Assembly: GCF_958450345.1 (NCBI RefSeq) | Contig: NC_088781.1 | Span: 124,446,431-124,510,430, forward strand | Direction of reading: 5' to 3' | Source: Calliphora vicina | Lineage: Eukaryota > Arthropoda > Insecta > Diptera > Calliphoridae | Length of the DNA stretch: 64,000 nt | Part shown: positions 1 through 10,500 of the stretch, in pieces | Numbering within the stretch: the stretch's first letter is position 1 | Layout of the letters: every line of letters starts with the position of its first letter | Translations under genes and position numbers: made by a program | Notes under the pieces: model-generated | Databases searched by the model: none | Seen by the model: only the letters and a program-made list of their open reading frames with translations | What the model was told of the DNA's origin: nothing

Positions 1-975
1 CAAATAACAATTGCCAATATCAAGTGGTTCAAAATTAAATAGAGTATTTTATATCTGAAAGCTTAAATGTCTAGCAAATTCTCTTTCAAGACAAAATTGT
101 TATTACACATTATATTCATCATTATATAATGGACAAGAGTCCCACAAACTCTTGAAGGCTTGTGATACTCGATGGCGATCAATAGCCGTTAAACGTCTTG
201 TGGATCTATGCTTCGAGTTAAAACCCATTTTGTTTTAATTTCGTCAAACCAGCAATTCTAAAAAGCCAAACTTTTAAGTAATTAATACACTGATTATAAT
301 TTGGCGTACCATCTTTTTTTAAAACCAGTATTGCACAAAGTACAAAAAATAAATAAATCATTTGCTGTTTTCTGATTTAAAATTCAAGGAATTTGATCCA
401 TTATCGTCGCCAATTGAAAATTGTTTAATGTTTTTGACACATTTTTCATACTAGTTTGATGAATGAGAGATAAAATAAAGAACGTTTTAATTAGTGAAGA
501 TTATGACAAAAATAATACGACAAATTAAACTAATTGAGCAATTGAGACAAAGATTACCATATGAAAACTCTACGCAAAATCAATTTTTTTCCCGTTGATA
601 ATAAAGTAGTAAAACCAAAAAAAATATATTATGTCATATTGATAGTGAAAAATTAAAGTGCTAATAAAATTACGAAGCTTAAGGCTCAGGGGCAGAATAT
701 ATTAAACTACAAATGGACAAATATAGAACCAACAATGTCCATTTTCTGACATGGTTAATCTAGTATTTAACTTTTTAGTACTTCCTTTAAGTAAAGCAGA
801 TGAATTTTATGAACATATTTTCTAATTTTTTATTTAAAAATAAATATAAACCAAAATTCTTAATTTATAATATTTTAGCTTTTTTTTTGGCTTTTTTTCT
901 AAAGCGGTTTAGCTTTTTCTGGCCTTTTTTTGAAGCCAATATAGCTTCTTTTTTCGCCAGCTCCTGGCAACACTG
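1..975 (-). mobile_element. Non-autonomous hAT-type element, copy 1 (truncated by window edge)
   Basis: This is the reverse-complement copy of the elements at 26338-27532 and 50398-51641 and matches them over essentially its whole length. The end at 975 carries the terminal repeat (CAGTGTTGCCAG read inward). The other end, about 270 bases in the full copies, lies left of the window. The following bases, GTTCGGAA at 976-983, should be one half of the 8-bp target duplication. No transposase is visible inside. The subterminal zone is rich in AGGC/GCTAAA-type motifs, as in the other copies. High similarity among the copies suggests recent activity. Confidence 0.85.
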
Positions 976-1300
976 GTTCGGAACATCAATTAGAGAACTT
1001 GAAGTGGATTTATTATCAGAAGATGACAAAGGCAATACATCGCGAGAGTTATTAGCAGCTATAGCTGAAATAGAGAGCTTTAAACCTATGAGACCGATTT
1101 GTTGCAATATTAGGAAAAGAAAAAGGATACTTTTGCAATTTTTAAATAAATTGGTTCATATTGTCTATGCACTGCCGGCTAAACGGGTTTCTGTTGAAAC
1201 AGCATTTCCTGCTTTGCGTATTTTGTTGACTGAGAAAAGATGCAACTTGGCGGACAATGCGTTTGCTAAAACATTGATTGTGAAACAAAATTCTTCATAA
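976..1300 (+). pseudogene. hAT transposase C-terminal relic
   Basis: The frame ending in TAA at 1298-1300 contains the signature of the hAT C-terminal dimerisation domain: a YALPA segment, then SVETAFPALRILLTEKRCNL and a short tail (family pattern: ALPAxSxxVERxFSxxGxxxTxxRxxL). Only about the last 105 residues remain. The rest is displaced or lost because the non-autonomous hAT copy at 1-975 sits immediately upstream; the open frame runs by chance into that element from about 800. In intact elements this domain pairs transposase subunits. The preserved frame suggests modest age. It cannot be functional without the catalytic N-terminal part, unless that lies beyond the window. Confidence 0.8.
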
Positions 1301-1424
1301 TTAAAAAACACACAATAAAAACCATCAATCTCATACCAAGCTTCTTTTTTGCGACTTTAAAGGTTAAATACAATGTATGTACTAATAAAAATGCAATCAA
1401 GGTGACGAAAGAAACTTCTTTTGA

Positions 1425-1640
1425 GTTATGAGCAACGAAAAAAATACATTCTTTAGAATAACTCTTATTAGGCAACTTAAAAACATACAAATTGAAAAAA
1501 AAGTTATGAGCAACGTAAAAAAATATATATTATGAATAACACTTATTAGGCAATGTAAAAAAATATAAATCGAAAATAAAAGTTATGAGCAACGAAAAAA
1601 AAATATTTATTATGAATAACTCTTATTTGAAAACGTAAAG
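1425..1640. repeat. 78-79-bp tandem repeat, about 2.7 units
   Basis: The phrase GTTATGAGCAACG recurs at about 1425, 1503 and 1582. Each is followed by an A-run, an 'AATAACTCTTATTAGGCAA'-like block and another A-rich stretch. The units are diverged. The array follows the hAT transposase stop and may be 3' non-coding sequence of that element. Confidence 0.75.
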
Positions 1641-2200
1641 ATTATTCATTGATTTATGCCTAACTTTTTCAGTCTCAAAAATTTTAATAACAGTTATTTT
1701 TTGTCTCTGTTTTTTTATTGATTTACAAATTGAAATTAAATATTTATTTATGAAATTTTTTTAATGAACTTTTGCACTTATGTATATAGATTTTTCTATT
1801 GAAAATGGAAAAGCAAAAACAAATTTTGAAATTTGTAATCAGAAGTCCCGCACTTCCTAAAAGATTGTTGAAAAATCCAACAACAATTGGCTATAATATG
1901 CACATCAGGGGCTGGGTTATTGGAACCCTTTAGAAAATAATTAAGATCATATTCGGCCGGTACCGTTAAATAACTCGCAAATGAAATAACAACCAACAAA
2001 ATTTTCATACAACTTAGGAATTATTTCATTATGAAACAACTCCTAACGCATAGGGAGTTATTTCATAATTATTTGTTGGGAATTATTTCATAATGCAGTA
2101 AAGAAGTGGCCACTTAAAATCCGTACGGATTAAAGCGAGCATAACTTTTAAATGAAACAATGTATGTTAACATCTTATACATTAAATTAAAGGTAATTTA
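1641..2200. other. AT-rich stretch with GGGARTTATTTCA motifs and a hairpin
   Basis: No gene seen. Positions 2028-2069 form an inverted repeat: ATTATGAAACAACTCCT pairs with AGGGAGTTATTTCATAAT, with one mismatch, one bulge and a loop of about 7 nt. The motif GGGARTTATTTCA occurs near 2053 and 2079 and again at about 2657, 2764 and 2778, suggesting a decayed mobile element spanning roughly 2.0-2.8 kb. Confidence 0.5.
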
Positions 2201-2524
2201 TTAAGCTTTTAAAAAAATATAACCGTAGGTGTATGTGTCTTTATTGCGAATACATTTTTTGGCTTTTCTTCTTATGCCTCCCTTTAACAGCTGCACAACT
2301 TTTCTTCCCACTTCTACCGTTATTCCAGCATATTTATTCCTTTTTGTTCTCATAAAAATCTGGTTATTTACTGTGCCTGCACTCTTTTTCAATTTACGTT
2401 TAACAATTGCCCAATATATCGAGCCCTTATTTTTGATACACCCCAGAGGAGAAAACCTTAGCGCCGGCAATGCATAAATAATTTTCTGAATGAAGCCAGT
2501 TTTTGACAATTCCCAGAGGAGCAA
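2201..2524 (-). other. Unrecognised 107-codon ORF, probably TE relic
   Basis: A basic ORF of 107 residues ends at 2201. It has a 'YALPALRFSPLG' stretch near residue 18 and a Lys/Arg-rich second half (KRKLKK, MRTKRNK, GGIRRKAKKC). I do not recognise the family. The DNA for the N-terminal part contains a roughly 65-bp imperfect duplication: 'cccagaggag' near 2444 and 2513, each followed by a GCGC and TGCAATGCA block. The ORF lies inside the zone bracketed by GGGARTTATTTCA motifs, so it may be a fragment of that element's protein. It may also be an open frame by chance. Confidence 0.2.
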
Positions 2525-4429
2525 AACTTTGCGCTACACGCCTGCAATGCAAAAAATGTTTGGTAAGCGAAGAATAATTTCACTTTTGTAGTTCCTTTTT
2601 AAATAAATTGCTTCGGATTGGCAATTTTTTCATTTATATTGGGATTTACTTTATTGGGAGTTATTTCGCTTTTTTGAGACAAATATTTTTAAAATTATGA
2701 AACCGCCGATTATCGATAGCAATTTCATTTTACCCTTTGGTTGTTATTTAATTTTTCAAGTTTGGGAATTATTTCATTGGGAGTTATTTCATTGAAAGCT
2801 GTTTCACGGTTACTATATTTTGATATCAACTATGCAATTGGAGAATTTTTGCCCTGAAGTTGAATTTTACATAAAAAATAGGCATATTTGGTTTAACTCC
2901 GTTCCCTTGGTATCAACAATTTTCAAATTTGTTGTCATTTAAAATATTTAATGGAAAGTTAGTTGTTTAAAAAGTACAAATTCCTAATACATCTTCTTAA
3001 AAAATTTTTAGATACCTTAGAAAGCAAAAATACTTTTTTCCAAAATATTAGCGAAAAATCGCTTTTTTAAATTCAAATGCATATATCTTTAGACTTGGTA
3101 ATTATTTTTAAACAATTATTTTTTCTATTTGACACATACATACATGCGTTTTTACTCCAATAAAGCAAAATTGTAGAAAATCGGGCAATATTTGGATCCG
3201 CTGTTTTCTATAAACTGGAGTAGGGTGGGTAAAAATGTTGAACATTTAATTTTCAAATGCGAATATCTCCTAAGTTATAAGAGATAAGTGATAGCTACGA
3301 CGGGGAGATTCTATATATGTAATTTTTGAAATTGGAACACAATCGAAGAAATTGGTGTTCTAATTTGAGGACCCATTATCGCGCCCCTGGTGGGCCCATG
3401 GAATCCAAGTTCAAGACTTTAACTCAAAAACACTCCCTCTTTGTTGACGAGAAATTTCATTCCAATCGGACTTATCGTTTAGAAGTTACATATTTATTTC
3501 TCTATGTTTTTTTCTACATACCACTGTGCGTCAGTCAAGGTTACCAACCTACGTATGAGTAATATTTATTACGTATGTTCTAATAAATATGAATCATTCG
3601 CTGCGTATAGCCTTTAAAGTTTTGCAATATTTAATTTATAAGGACAAAATGTATACATATTGACCTATTTAGACTTAAACGTATACATATATATAAATAT
3701 AGTCTATTTTCACAATAATTTATCATTAACATTAAATAGAAAGTAAACAATAATGCCGACACTTTTTCTACACAATAATTTATTATAACCAAGATAATAT
3801 TATCTCTCAGATTTTCATTAAATAAAAGAAACAAAGCCACTCAATAATAACTTATTAAGTTGTTTTATTTGTTTAAGCAAAGATTTCATCCATGATTAAA
3901 CTTGCAAACAAATGAAACTCAAGTGAATATAAATACTTATAGATTACAGCAAATATATACAATGAAAGTGGTATGTGTTTATATACATACAAATATTTGT
4001 TTTTGTGATGAAAAATATATAAGTCAAGTTATTTAGAAATTATCAATTTTATATGTTTGTTTGTGTACATTTATACAAATTCTTAAGATAAACATACAAT
4101 AATATATTGTAAATAACAACAAAAATCTAATAAATATCTGCTTCAATGATTATAAACAATTTAAGTATTTTATCTTTACTCTATAGCTGATGGCCTAGGC
4201 AGCCAGTGCTACTATTTTATATATTAATCTTGTATTTATATAAGTTTAATATCATGTAAATAAATAAATATCTTTACTCTAATTTTTAGTAGAAAATATT
4301 TTTTAGAAAAATTGAAATTTAAAATTTATAAAATCATTTTACACATAGAATAAACAAAGCTCTATTAAGATCCAAAACCTTACCTAACCAAAACGTTAAA
4401 CAATATATAGATAATAGCTATGTATCAAC
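2525..4429. other. Non-coding AT-rich DNA
   Basis: No gene recognised. Two GGGAGTTATTTC motifs lie at about 2657 and 2764-2790. The 78-codon frame at 3326-3562 has no recognisable domain. The 2.85-3.5 kb part resembles, by eye, the repeat-like sequence near 46.2-46.6 kb. The stretch from 3.6 to 4.43 kb is simple AT-rich sequence. Confidence 0.5.
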
Positions 4430-4713
4430 TAGGGTATTCATTCGAGTAATTATCGTTCGATTAATCGAATAATTTCTTACGAATAATTATTCAAACAATT
4501 TAAAAATCACCTTTTTCGAATAACGAATAATTTGAACAATTTTATGTAGAATAATCGAATAAAACTAAAATTTAAAATGACGGCGCGGCCAAACATTGGT
4601 TGAAGTTCATAGAACGAGCGGCTAAAAATAGAAGAAGTTGTCGAAGGACAATGAAACTCGGCACATAGGCATTTTTTGTTTCAATCAAGAAAAAATGGAA
4701 AAATCAACATGAT

Positions 4714-5006
4714 CCGCCCACTTTTACATCCACATCCCATACAAAGTGAAAATTAAATTTTGACCTATGGCATTGTTTTTTGGCACATAGCATTTTTAAA
4801 CACTCAGAATCATTTGTGTGCAATTTGAAAAATATCCGCCCACTTTTACGCCCACTTCCCATACAACTTGTATTGAAAAAGTGGCATAACTTCCTTGATT
4901 TTTAATGCATTAACTCAATTTTCACAAGAAATAAATATTATAATTATAGAATGGGCTCCTGAAAATATATACCTGAACCGCCCACTTTTACACCCATCTC
5001 CCATAG
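4714..5006. repeat. Degenerate tandem repeat, three units of about 120-140 bp
   Basis: CCGCCCACTTTTAC followed by a 'CC(A/C)(C/T)..CCCATA' block starts at 4714, 4836 and 4978. The sequence between them is diverged and AT-rich. It lies wholly inside the 4430-6647 element, just beyond the end of its small gene. Confidence 0.7.
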
Positions 5007-5038
5007 AAAAAACATGAATAAGTAATTTAAGCATAGTC

Positions 5039-5435
5039 TTAATATTTTTTAACATTATTATCGTACTCCAATTTTTTTATTTGCACCTTTGAGCGAAATC
5101 TATTTATAAATGGATCTGAAGACGATAAAAGATTATGCATTACGTTTTCATTAGTGGCTACACGTCCAATTCTTCGCGAATGATGTAATCTATAGACTCT
5201 ATAGTCTTTATTCCTCGCTTCCTGAGCTTCCTCGGACAGCATACCTGATACAAATAATCAATTCAAATGTAAAAAATAAAAATTAAATCATTGAATAAGG
5301 GCCTTTAGATAGAGACACACCTATTGGCAGAGTAGCTTCTGCTATAATTTTGCTACCATGCACCAGAATCTTAAGCACAGCTACAGGCATGTAGTACCAG
5401 TCATATGGCAACAACATGCATGAACGAAAATTCAT
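5039..5435 (-). CDS. Transposon-borne protein of unknown function, two exons
   Basis: Exon 1 is 5435-5321 and exon 2 is 5244-5039, separated by a 76-nt intron (5320-5245) that begins GTGTGT and ends ATCAG. Splicing joins 'LPIG' to 'MLSEEAQEARNKD' in frame and gives 106 residues plus a TAA stop. From memory, insect and other animal TE-associated uncharacterised proteins carry the same two adjacent motifs, a 'MPVAVHKILIHG'-like block and '(L)SEEAQEARNKD'. Here they read MPVAVLKILVHG and LSEEAQEARNKD, followed by a basic 'RLHHSRRIGR' region and 'LLSSSDPFI'. Upstream exons may be missing, because related proteins are longer. The function is unknown. Correct splice sites and an uninterrupted frame are unusual in this window and suggest recent mobility or selection. 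The start at 5435 is the first in-frame ATG and is uncertain. Confidence 0.6.
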
Positions 5436-6647
5436 GTTTCTTTACTTTATCACTTTATAGTTTTTACTGTTTTTTTGGAAAGGAGCAGGTAGGAGCAGCT
5501 GAATTTTTTTTAACTTTTAGCTGAGAATTCAAGCTGTAATTTGACATCTTTCGTTAGACAGCTCTTCACAGCGCTAAAAAGATGCAGTCCACTGAAGTTG
5601 ATGAACATTGAAATTTTGATGTTGTTTATATTTTGTTCTACGAAATTTTTTATATGGCACTTTTTCCAACTTTTTCTAATGCAAATCTCATCTGTGACAA
5701 TTGTCATTTATGAAAATATACAAAAAAAATAATAAATATATCAACCTAATATTACGGAATCATAATATTCAGATATCTGACAATAAAATACCAAAAAATT
5801 ATCCAAATCGGCGAACATGAAAAAAATGAATTTGGGCCACTCTTCAACCAATGTGCGGCCGTGGTGTGAAAATATGCTGGAGAAATATTAGCACAATCGC
5901 AATTAATTATCAAAATATTAACTCAGTTAAAGTTGTGTTGAGAGTGATGGCGAATGTGATTTTAAAACGGATTTCGTTCGTCTTAAACTTGATGTTAAAC
6001 ATCGTTACATAACATGAAAATAAACTTTTTGCTTATTTATAAATGCGTCAATAGTACACTCTCTGACTTCGAATTAGCCACGTTCGGGAGGGAATCTCAT
6101 CAGAATATTTCTGATGAAAATTTAATGATGGGATTTGTTTTCGAATGTTTTTTAATATCATAAATACTTGAATTGTTAACTTTAACGTAATTTTTTGTTT
6201 TTCTTTAATAATCCCAGTAAGCACCAAACCCCCAAAAATTCAAGCACTTGAACTTTTTGTTGGAATTCGACTTGAATGCAAATGTAAGTATGTTTTAAAC
6301 TTGACAAATATTTGAAAAATTAAATATTTTTCAAACAAAAAACATATGGCTTGAATTTATGTTTACTTTTTACTGGAGAATAATACAACTGTAATTCAAT
6401 TGCTTGACTATAATTGAAGGCTTGAATTACACTTGCTTTCAACTTCAATTCCATTAAAAATGCTTATTGGGATAAAATATTAAAAAACCTAAATCAAAAC
6501 TTCATTCTTTACATTTTTTAAAAAAATTAAATTATTCGTGTGACCGATCTTAAACGTGTGATCGATTTATCGAAATCTATTATTCGATTTAATCGTTTTA
6601 TTCGAACAAGAGTAAAATCGAATAATTTGAATAATATGAATAACCTA

Positions 6648-8190
6648 GTATCTACCAAATGATTTTTGAGATATAAGTTATTTTTAATATCTTATATCTA
6701 GAAGACTAAACCACAAAAAAAAATTAAATAAAATTTTTTACCATCTCCAAGTTGTTCATAATTTTTGGAAAAAAAATCTTTTAAAATTGTGAGCAAAATA
6801 AAAAATATCATGATACCTGGTGGCGATGAAATACTTTATGCTGAATATTATTTCTAAAAACTTCAGTTGCTGGGTTCAATATATCAACAGCGAATTAAGT
6901 TTTATATTGCTATCTTTTTTTAGGGTGAATGCAACTAGCTTCATTTATTGTATTGTACAATATTCATCGCAAGCGATTTCAGCTTTTTTAATTTTTTTTT
7001 TACATATCTAAGAACCTTAAACTTTTTTATTCCATATTTCTAGATCATTGACAACATATACAGTTGTTTTGTGGTACCATTTTTAGCATGTTATCCCCCT
7101 TCTTTTTTTCATTGAAATTCCAACCATTTAGTAAATTGTTATTTGTTTTTTGTTGCTGATGCCGTCGTTGTTGTTTACATGTAGACAATACAGACAAGTT
7201 ATTGTTCCCATTTTTCTTTTATTTCCTTTCATTTCTTTATTGTATTCCAGTGTCTACCTTTGGCTGCTTGGGGACAAACAACAAAAGTCAGTTAACTGAC
7301 AATTGGATTAAGATAAAAGTGGTGTTATCCTTAGAATAACAAAAAACGAAACAGTTTTGACTATCTTCTGTATATTATAATTTGGATATAAGAGCCAAAA
7401 TTTAGTTACTTTAAATTGATACTAAAACTCCTAATAAGAGTTTATACATCTTTAAGCAGGATTTTGCGATGATACCTAAATCAAAACATATTAGAATATC
7501 GTAACAATTTAATCTTACTTCAAATATCCTAAAAAAATTAATTACGAATAACTCATTATATTTGCAAATGCTATCAACATATGGACAATAGAAACACACA
7601 TACAAAAACCAAAGTCTCGCCATAACCTATAAGTTCCTGGACCAAAAGTTGCACGAACTTACATGGAAGTTTAAATGTGGAAGTGTTTGCCAAAGTGTGT
7701 ATATTGAGTGTATATTAATATCTCGCCAGCATTTTTCAGCAAACTCCCACAATTGTCATTTTATTTTAGCACAATTTTTGATTACCCGTACCGAAATGCT
7801 TTCGGATTTTACAATAAACGGGCACAAATATGAGGTACTAATAGAGTTGGTTCTTCAAAAAATCAATAAAAATCTTATTAACAAAATAAATCAAATAAAA
7901 CAAAATATATATAATTTTCTTTTATATATAAAAAAAATAGTTCAGTTTGGATACGGAGTATGGTGTGGGCGTGGTCGATTGATTCTTTTTTGTTTAAATT
8001 TATTTATATGCCATGGACATTAAATGTGCTGAAACTAAAAGCTCTGACATGATTATTTTAATTTATGCCATAAAAATTCGATTTGAAACCATAGTGCAGG
8101 GCAGCGCTATGGGGGTTCAAAGTAGGGTATCTTCGATATGTATAGAGTGTGCTATTTATCTCTTATAATTTTCGAGTTAGAGGCAATGAA
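6648..8190. other. Non-coding AT-rich DNA
   Basis: No gene recognised. The longest open frame, 124 codons at 7649-8023 on the plus strand, has no domain I recognise and a low-complexity Asn/Lys/Ile-rich middle, so I do not call it a gene. The tail at 8024-8190 is similar AT-rich sequence. Confidence 0.5.
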
Positions 8191-8243
8191 AAATTTTGCC
8201 ATACCTTGGTCCATTTTAAAAGGACCAAGGTATGGCAAAATTT
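8191..8243. repeat. Perfect 22-bp inverted repeat with 9-nt loop
   Basis: AAATTTTGCCATACCTTGGTCC-type left arm (8191-8212) is exactly complementary to 8222-8243, with loop ATTTTAAAA. It lies just upstream of Helentron-like copy A. It could be two abutting terminal repeats of a lost element. Confidence 0.85.
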
Positions 8244-8282
8244 AAAAATGCAAAAAAATAGTAAATTTTTGCTATTTATAAT

Positions 8283-9992
8283 GTGTCTGTGCAGATGTTT
8301 GTAACGCCAAAAAATATTAAAGTATACGGATCGACTTAGAATCACTTTCTAAGTCGATTAAACGATGTCCGGCCGTCTGGTTGGCTGGCTGTCCATGTAA
8401 ACCTTGTGTACAGAGTAGTGTTTATAAAAAACCGACTTTTTAAAAACCGGTTTGTCGGTTAACCAAACATTGGCATTTTTTAGAAAACCGGTTTTTCGGT
8501 TAACCGACATCGAAAAAACCGTTTAACCATCATATATATGTAGAAAACATAAAATATCCAATAAAGTATACACAACTTTGAAATTTTTAGTTTTTAGTAG
8601 CCAGGAATAATGGTTAATATTAAATAACTATAAATATACAAAAGTGCAAAGTCCATTCTATTTTGTAAAAATTTCAAAATTATTATCTCAGTTAAATGGA
8701 ATTGAGTATAGATATGTTACTAAATATATAATACTTGTTTTATTTCAACCAAAAAATGTAAAATTAATTAAATATTTGATAATTTTGAAATTTATTATCA
8801 CCTCGAATTTTTGATATGAAACAGAAAATGTTACAAGTCCCAAAAAAGGACCTATAAGATGCAAACGCGCTTCTTCTTAGCTGTGATTATTTGTTATTAT
8901 AAATCATACCAAATAACTAATAAAACTCCATTATCAGATTTCAATATTTCTGAAAAGGACTTTGTACACTAAGCGTACGAAATGATTAATAAATAAAAAT
9001 TTTAACAACAAAACACACGACTGAAGTGAAATTTATTGAAAGAAGGTATGTACATCAAATTCAATTTAACGTTCATCACAAAAAAATTTATAATGAATCA
9101 TTATTAAAATTTAGTTTCACTTCTAGAATTATGCGGAATTTAATTTTTAATAGTTTCAATATGTGCAATTTATTCTGAAAGTTTTTCAGTAAACCCATCA
9201 TCCTCTACTATTTAGAATAATTGTAATTCTTAAAAATATTAATCTAAAGAGGTATGTATTGTAAATCAGCAGTATAGGTTTCAAATCAGACCGAATGTTT
9301 GATATAATGTGTACACAATGAATATAAAAAATGCACAAAAACATTAGATTTATTAATTTAAGTCCCAAATTTTAAAAACCGGTTAACCGAGTGATAAAAA
9401 CCGGATAAACCGGTTAACCGAAAATCAACATTTTAAATTAACCGGTTCGCAAAAAACCGAGATTTTAAAGAAAAACCGGTTTTTCGGTTAACCGGTTATC
9501 CGGTTTATAAACACTAGTGCAGAGTACAGGTCGCAATTTTGAAGATATTTCGATCAAATTTAGTACATATTATTTTTTCGGCCCAAACACCACGCCTATT
9601 AAAACTGACTGAAATCGGTCCATTATTTCACCTAGCCCCCATACAAATGTCCTTCCGAAATTGGACTTTATCGGTCATAAATGTTTAATTTATAAATATC
9701 CACAAATTGCGCTCCAAATAAGTTTTATATATACAAAATTCATGTCACCAAATTTTGTTACGATCGGTCCATCATTAGTCATAGCTCCTATATAGATCCG
9801 CTTCGGAAAATCACTTAAACGTGAATAAATCGCTTAAAAATGTTGGTATACTCATCGGTCCATCGGTGCATAATTGGTCATAGCCCCCATATAAATTATT
9901 GAAATTTTAAAAGAAAAATGTTTTTGCTCTTTTACTTAGTTTAGGGTGTAATATGATCAGGCTTGAGCGACCATACTTTCTTACTTGTTTTT
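8283..9992 (+). mobile_element. Helentron-like dispersed repeat, copy A, split by a hAT
   Basis: This follows the family consensus seen in copies B, D, E and F: 'gcagatgtttgtaacgcc', a paired 'GACTTAGAATCACTTTCTAAGTC' block, 'aaacgatgtcc', 'cagagtacaggtcgcaa' and repeated 'gatcggtccat' blocks. It ends with 'agggtgtaatatgatcaggcttgagcgaccata' (broken hairpin) and CTTTCTTACTTGTTTT. The 5' end is missing or diverged. It is interrupted at 8416-9516 by a hAT insertion. Confidence 0.7.
8416..9516. mobile_element. hAT-type non-autonomous element with GGTTAACC subterminal motifs, 1101 bp
   Basis: The perfect terminal inverted repeat is TAGTGTTTATAAA / TTTATAAACACTA. The flanking octamers are GTACAGAG (8408-8415) and GTGCAGAG (9517-9524), an 8-bp duplication with one mismatch that falls in the middle of the Helentron-like sequence. 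Both subterminal regions, about 110-150 bp, are packed with AACCGGTT/GGTTAACC motifs, presumably transposase binding sites. The core is AT-rich with no transposase. Joining the flanks restores the host repeat, which confirms the boundaries. Confidence 0.85.
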
Positions 9993-10432
9993 GATTAAAA
10001 AATAAACTTTCTTGAGAACATATAACAATGGAAATGTTTTTCTGTAAGGTATCTTTACGGAAAATATTTTGGTATAAAACACATGTCCTATTTTTCGCCC
10101 TTCGGTATTTGACCTATTTTTTTTATCACATGTTCTGAAATTTTTGGCCTTTCAAAACTCCGTCCTTCAAAAATACTGCACTTTTGCTCAGTTGGTTCAC
10201 ATTTTCTACGGGGCTGGGAAAATACATTGGGGATAAATAGATAACACATCAAGGATTATAAGGCTCCTTTCCGTTTACTGATCCCAGCTTTGGGATTTTA
10301 GAACATATGGCCCAAATTTGAAATATTGATAAAAAAAATTAGGTCAAATTGAATAGTTCTCTGTAAAGATAACTTACAGAAAAACATAAAACTGTTATAT
10401 GTCCTTAAGAAAGTTTTTTTTTTAATAAAAAA
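9988..10432. repeat. Imperfect long inverted repeat (about 75-bp arms)
   Basis: The sequence at about 9988-10063 (…AAACTTTCTTGAGAACATAT…) is mirrored at about 10349-10432 (…ATATGTCCTTAAGAAAGTTT…) with scattered mismatches and a spacer of roughly 285 bp. It fills the gap between Helentron-like copies A and B and looks like a foldback or MITE-type unit. The core contains no coding sequence. Confidence 0.65.
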
Positions 10433-10500
10433 GAGTTGCGCCCAAAAAAGCAGCAAAATTCTATTTGTTTTTTTGAATTTTTAAATTGAAAATCGTTTAT

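Larger units (their letters stand above)
4430..6647. mobile_element. hAT-like element, 2218 bp, carrying a small gene
   Basis: The ends are TAGGGTATTCAT (left) and ATGAATAACCTA (right), imperfect inverted repeats that continue inward as ATTATTCGA-rich subterminal sequence. The element is flanked by GTATCAAC (4422-4429) and GTATCTAC (6648-6655), an 8-bp target duplication with one mismatch. An 8-bp duplication with TA(G)-type ends indicates the hAT superfamily. Inside are three spaced copies of a 'CCGCCCACTTTTAC' repeat and a spliced gene on the minus strand. No DDE or dimerisation domain was seen, so the element is probably non-autonomous or decayed. Confidence 0.75.

Noticed and set aside
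7649..8023. 124-codon ORF as a gene
   Set aside because: No domain, a low-complexity Asn/Lys/Ile middle, no splice or promoter context.
8191..8243. Hairpin as a microRNA precursor
   Set aside because: Perfect 22-bp arms with a 9-nt loop are too short and too perfect for a typical animal pre-miRNA; a TE remnant is likelier.
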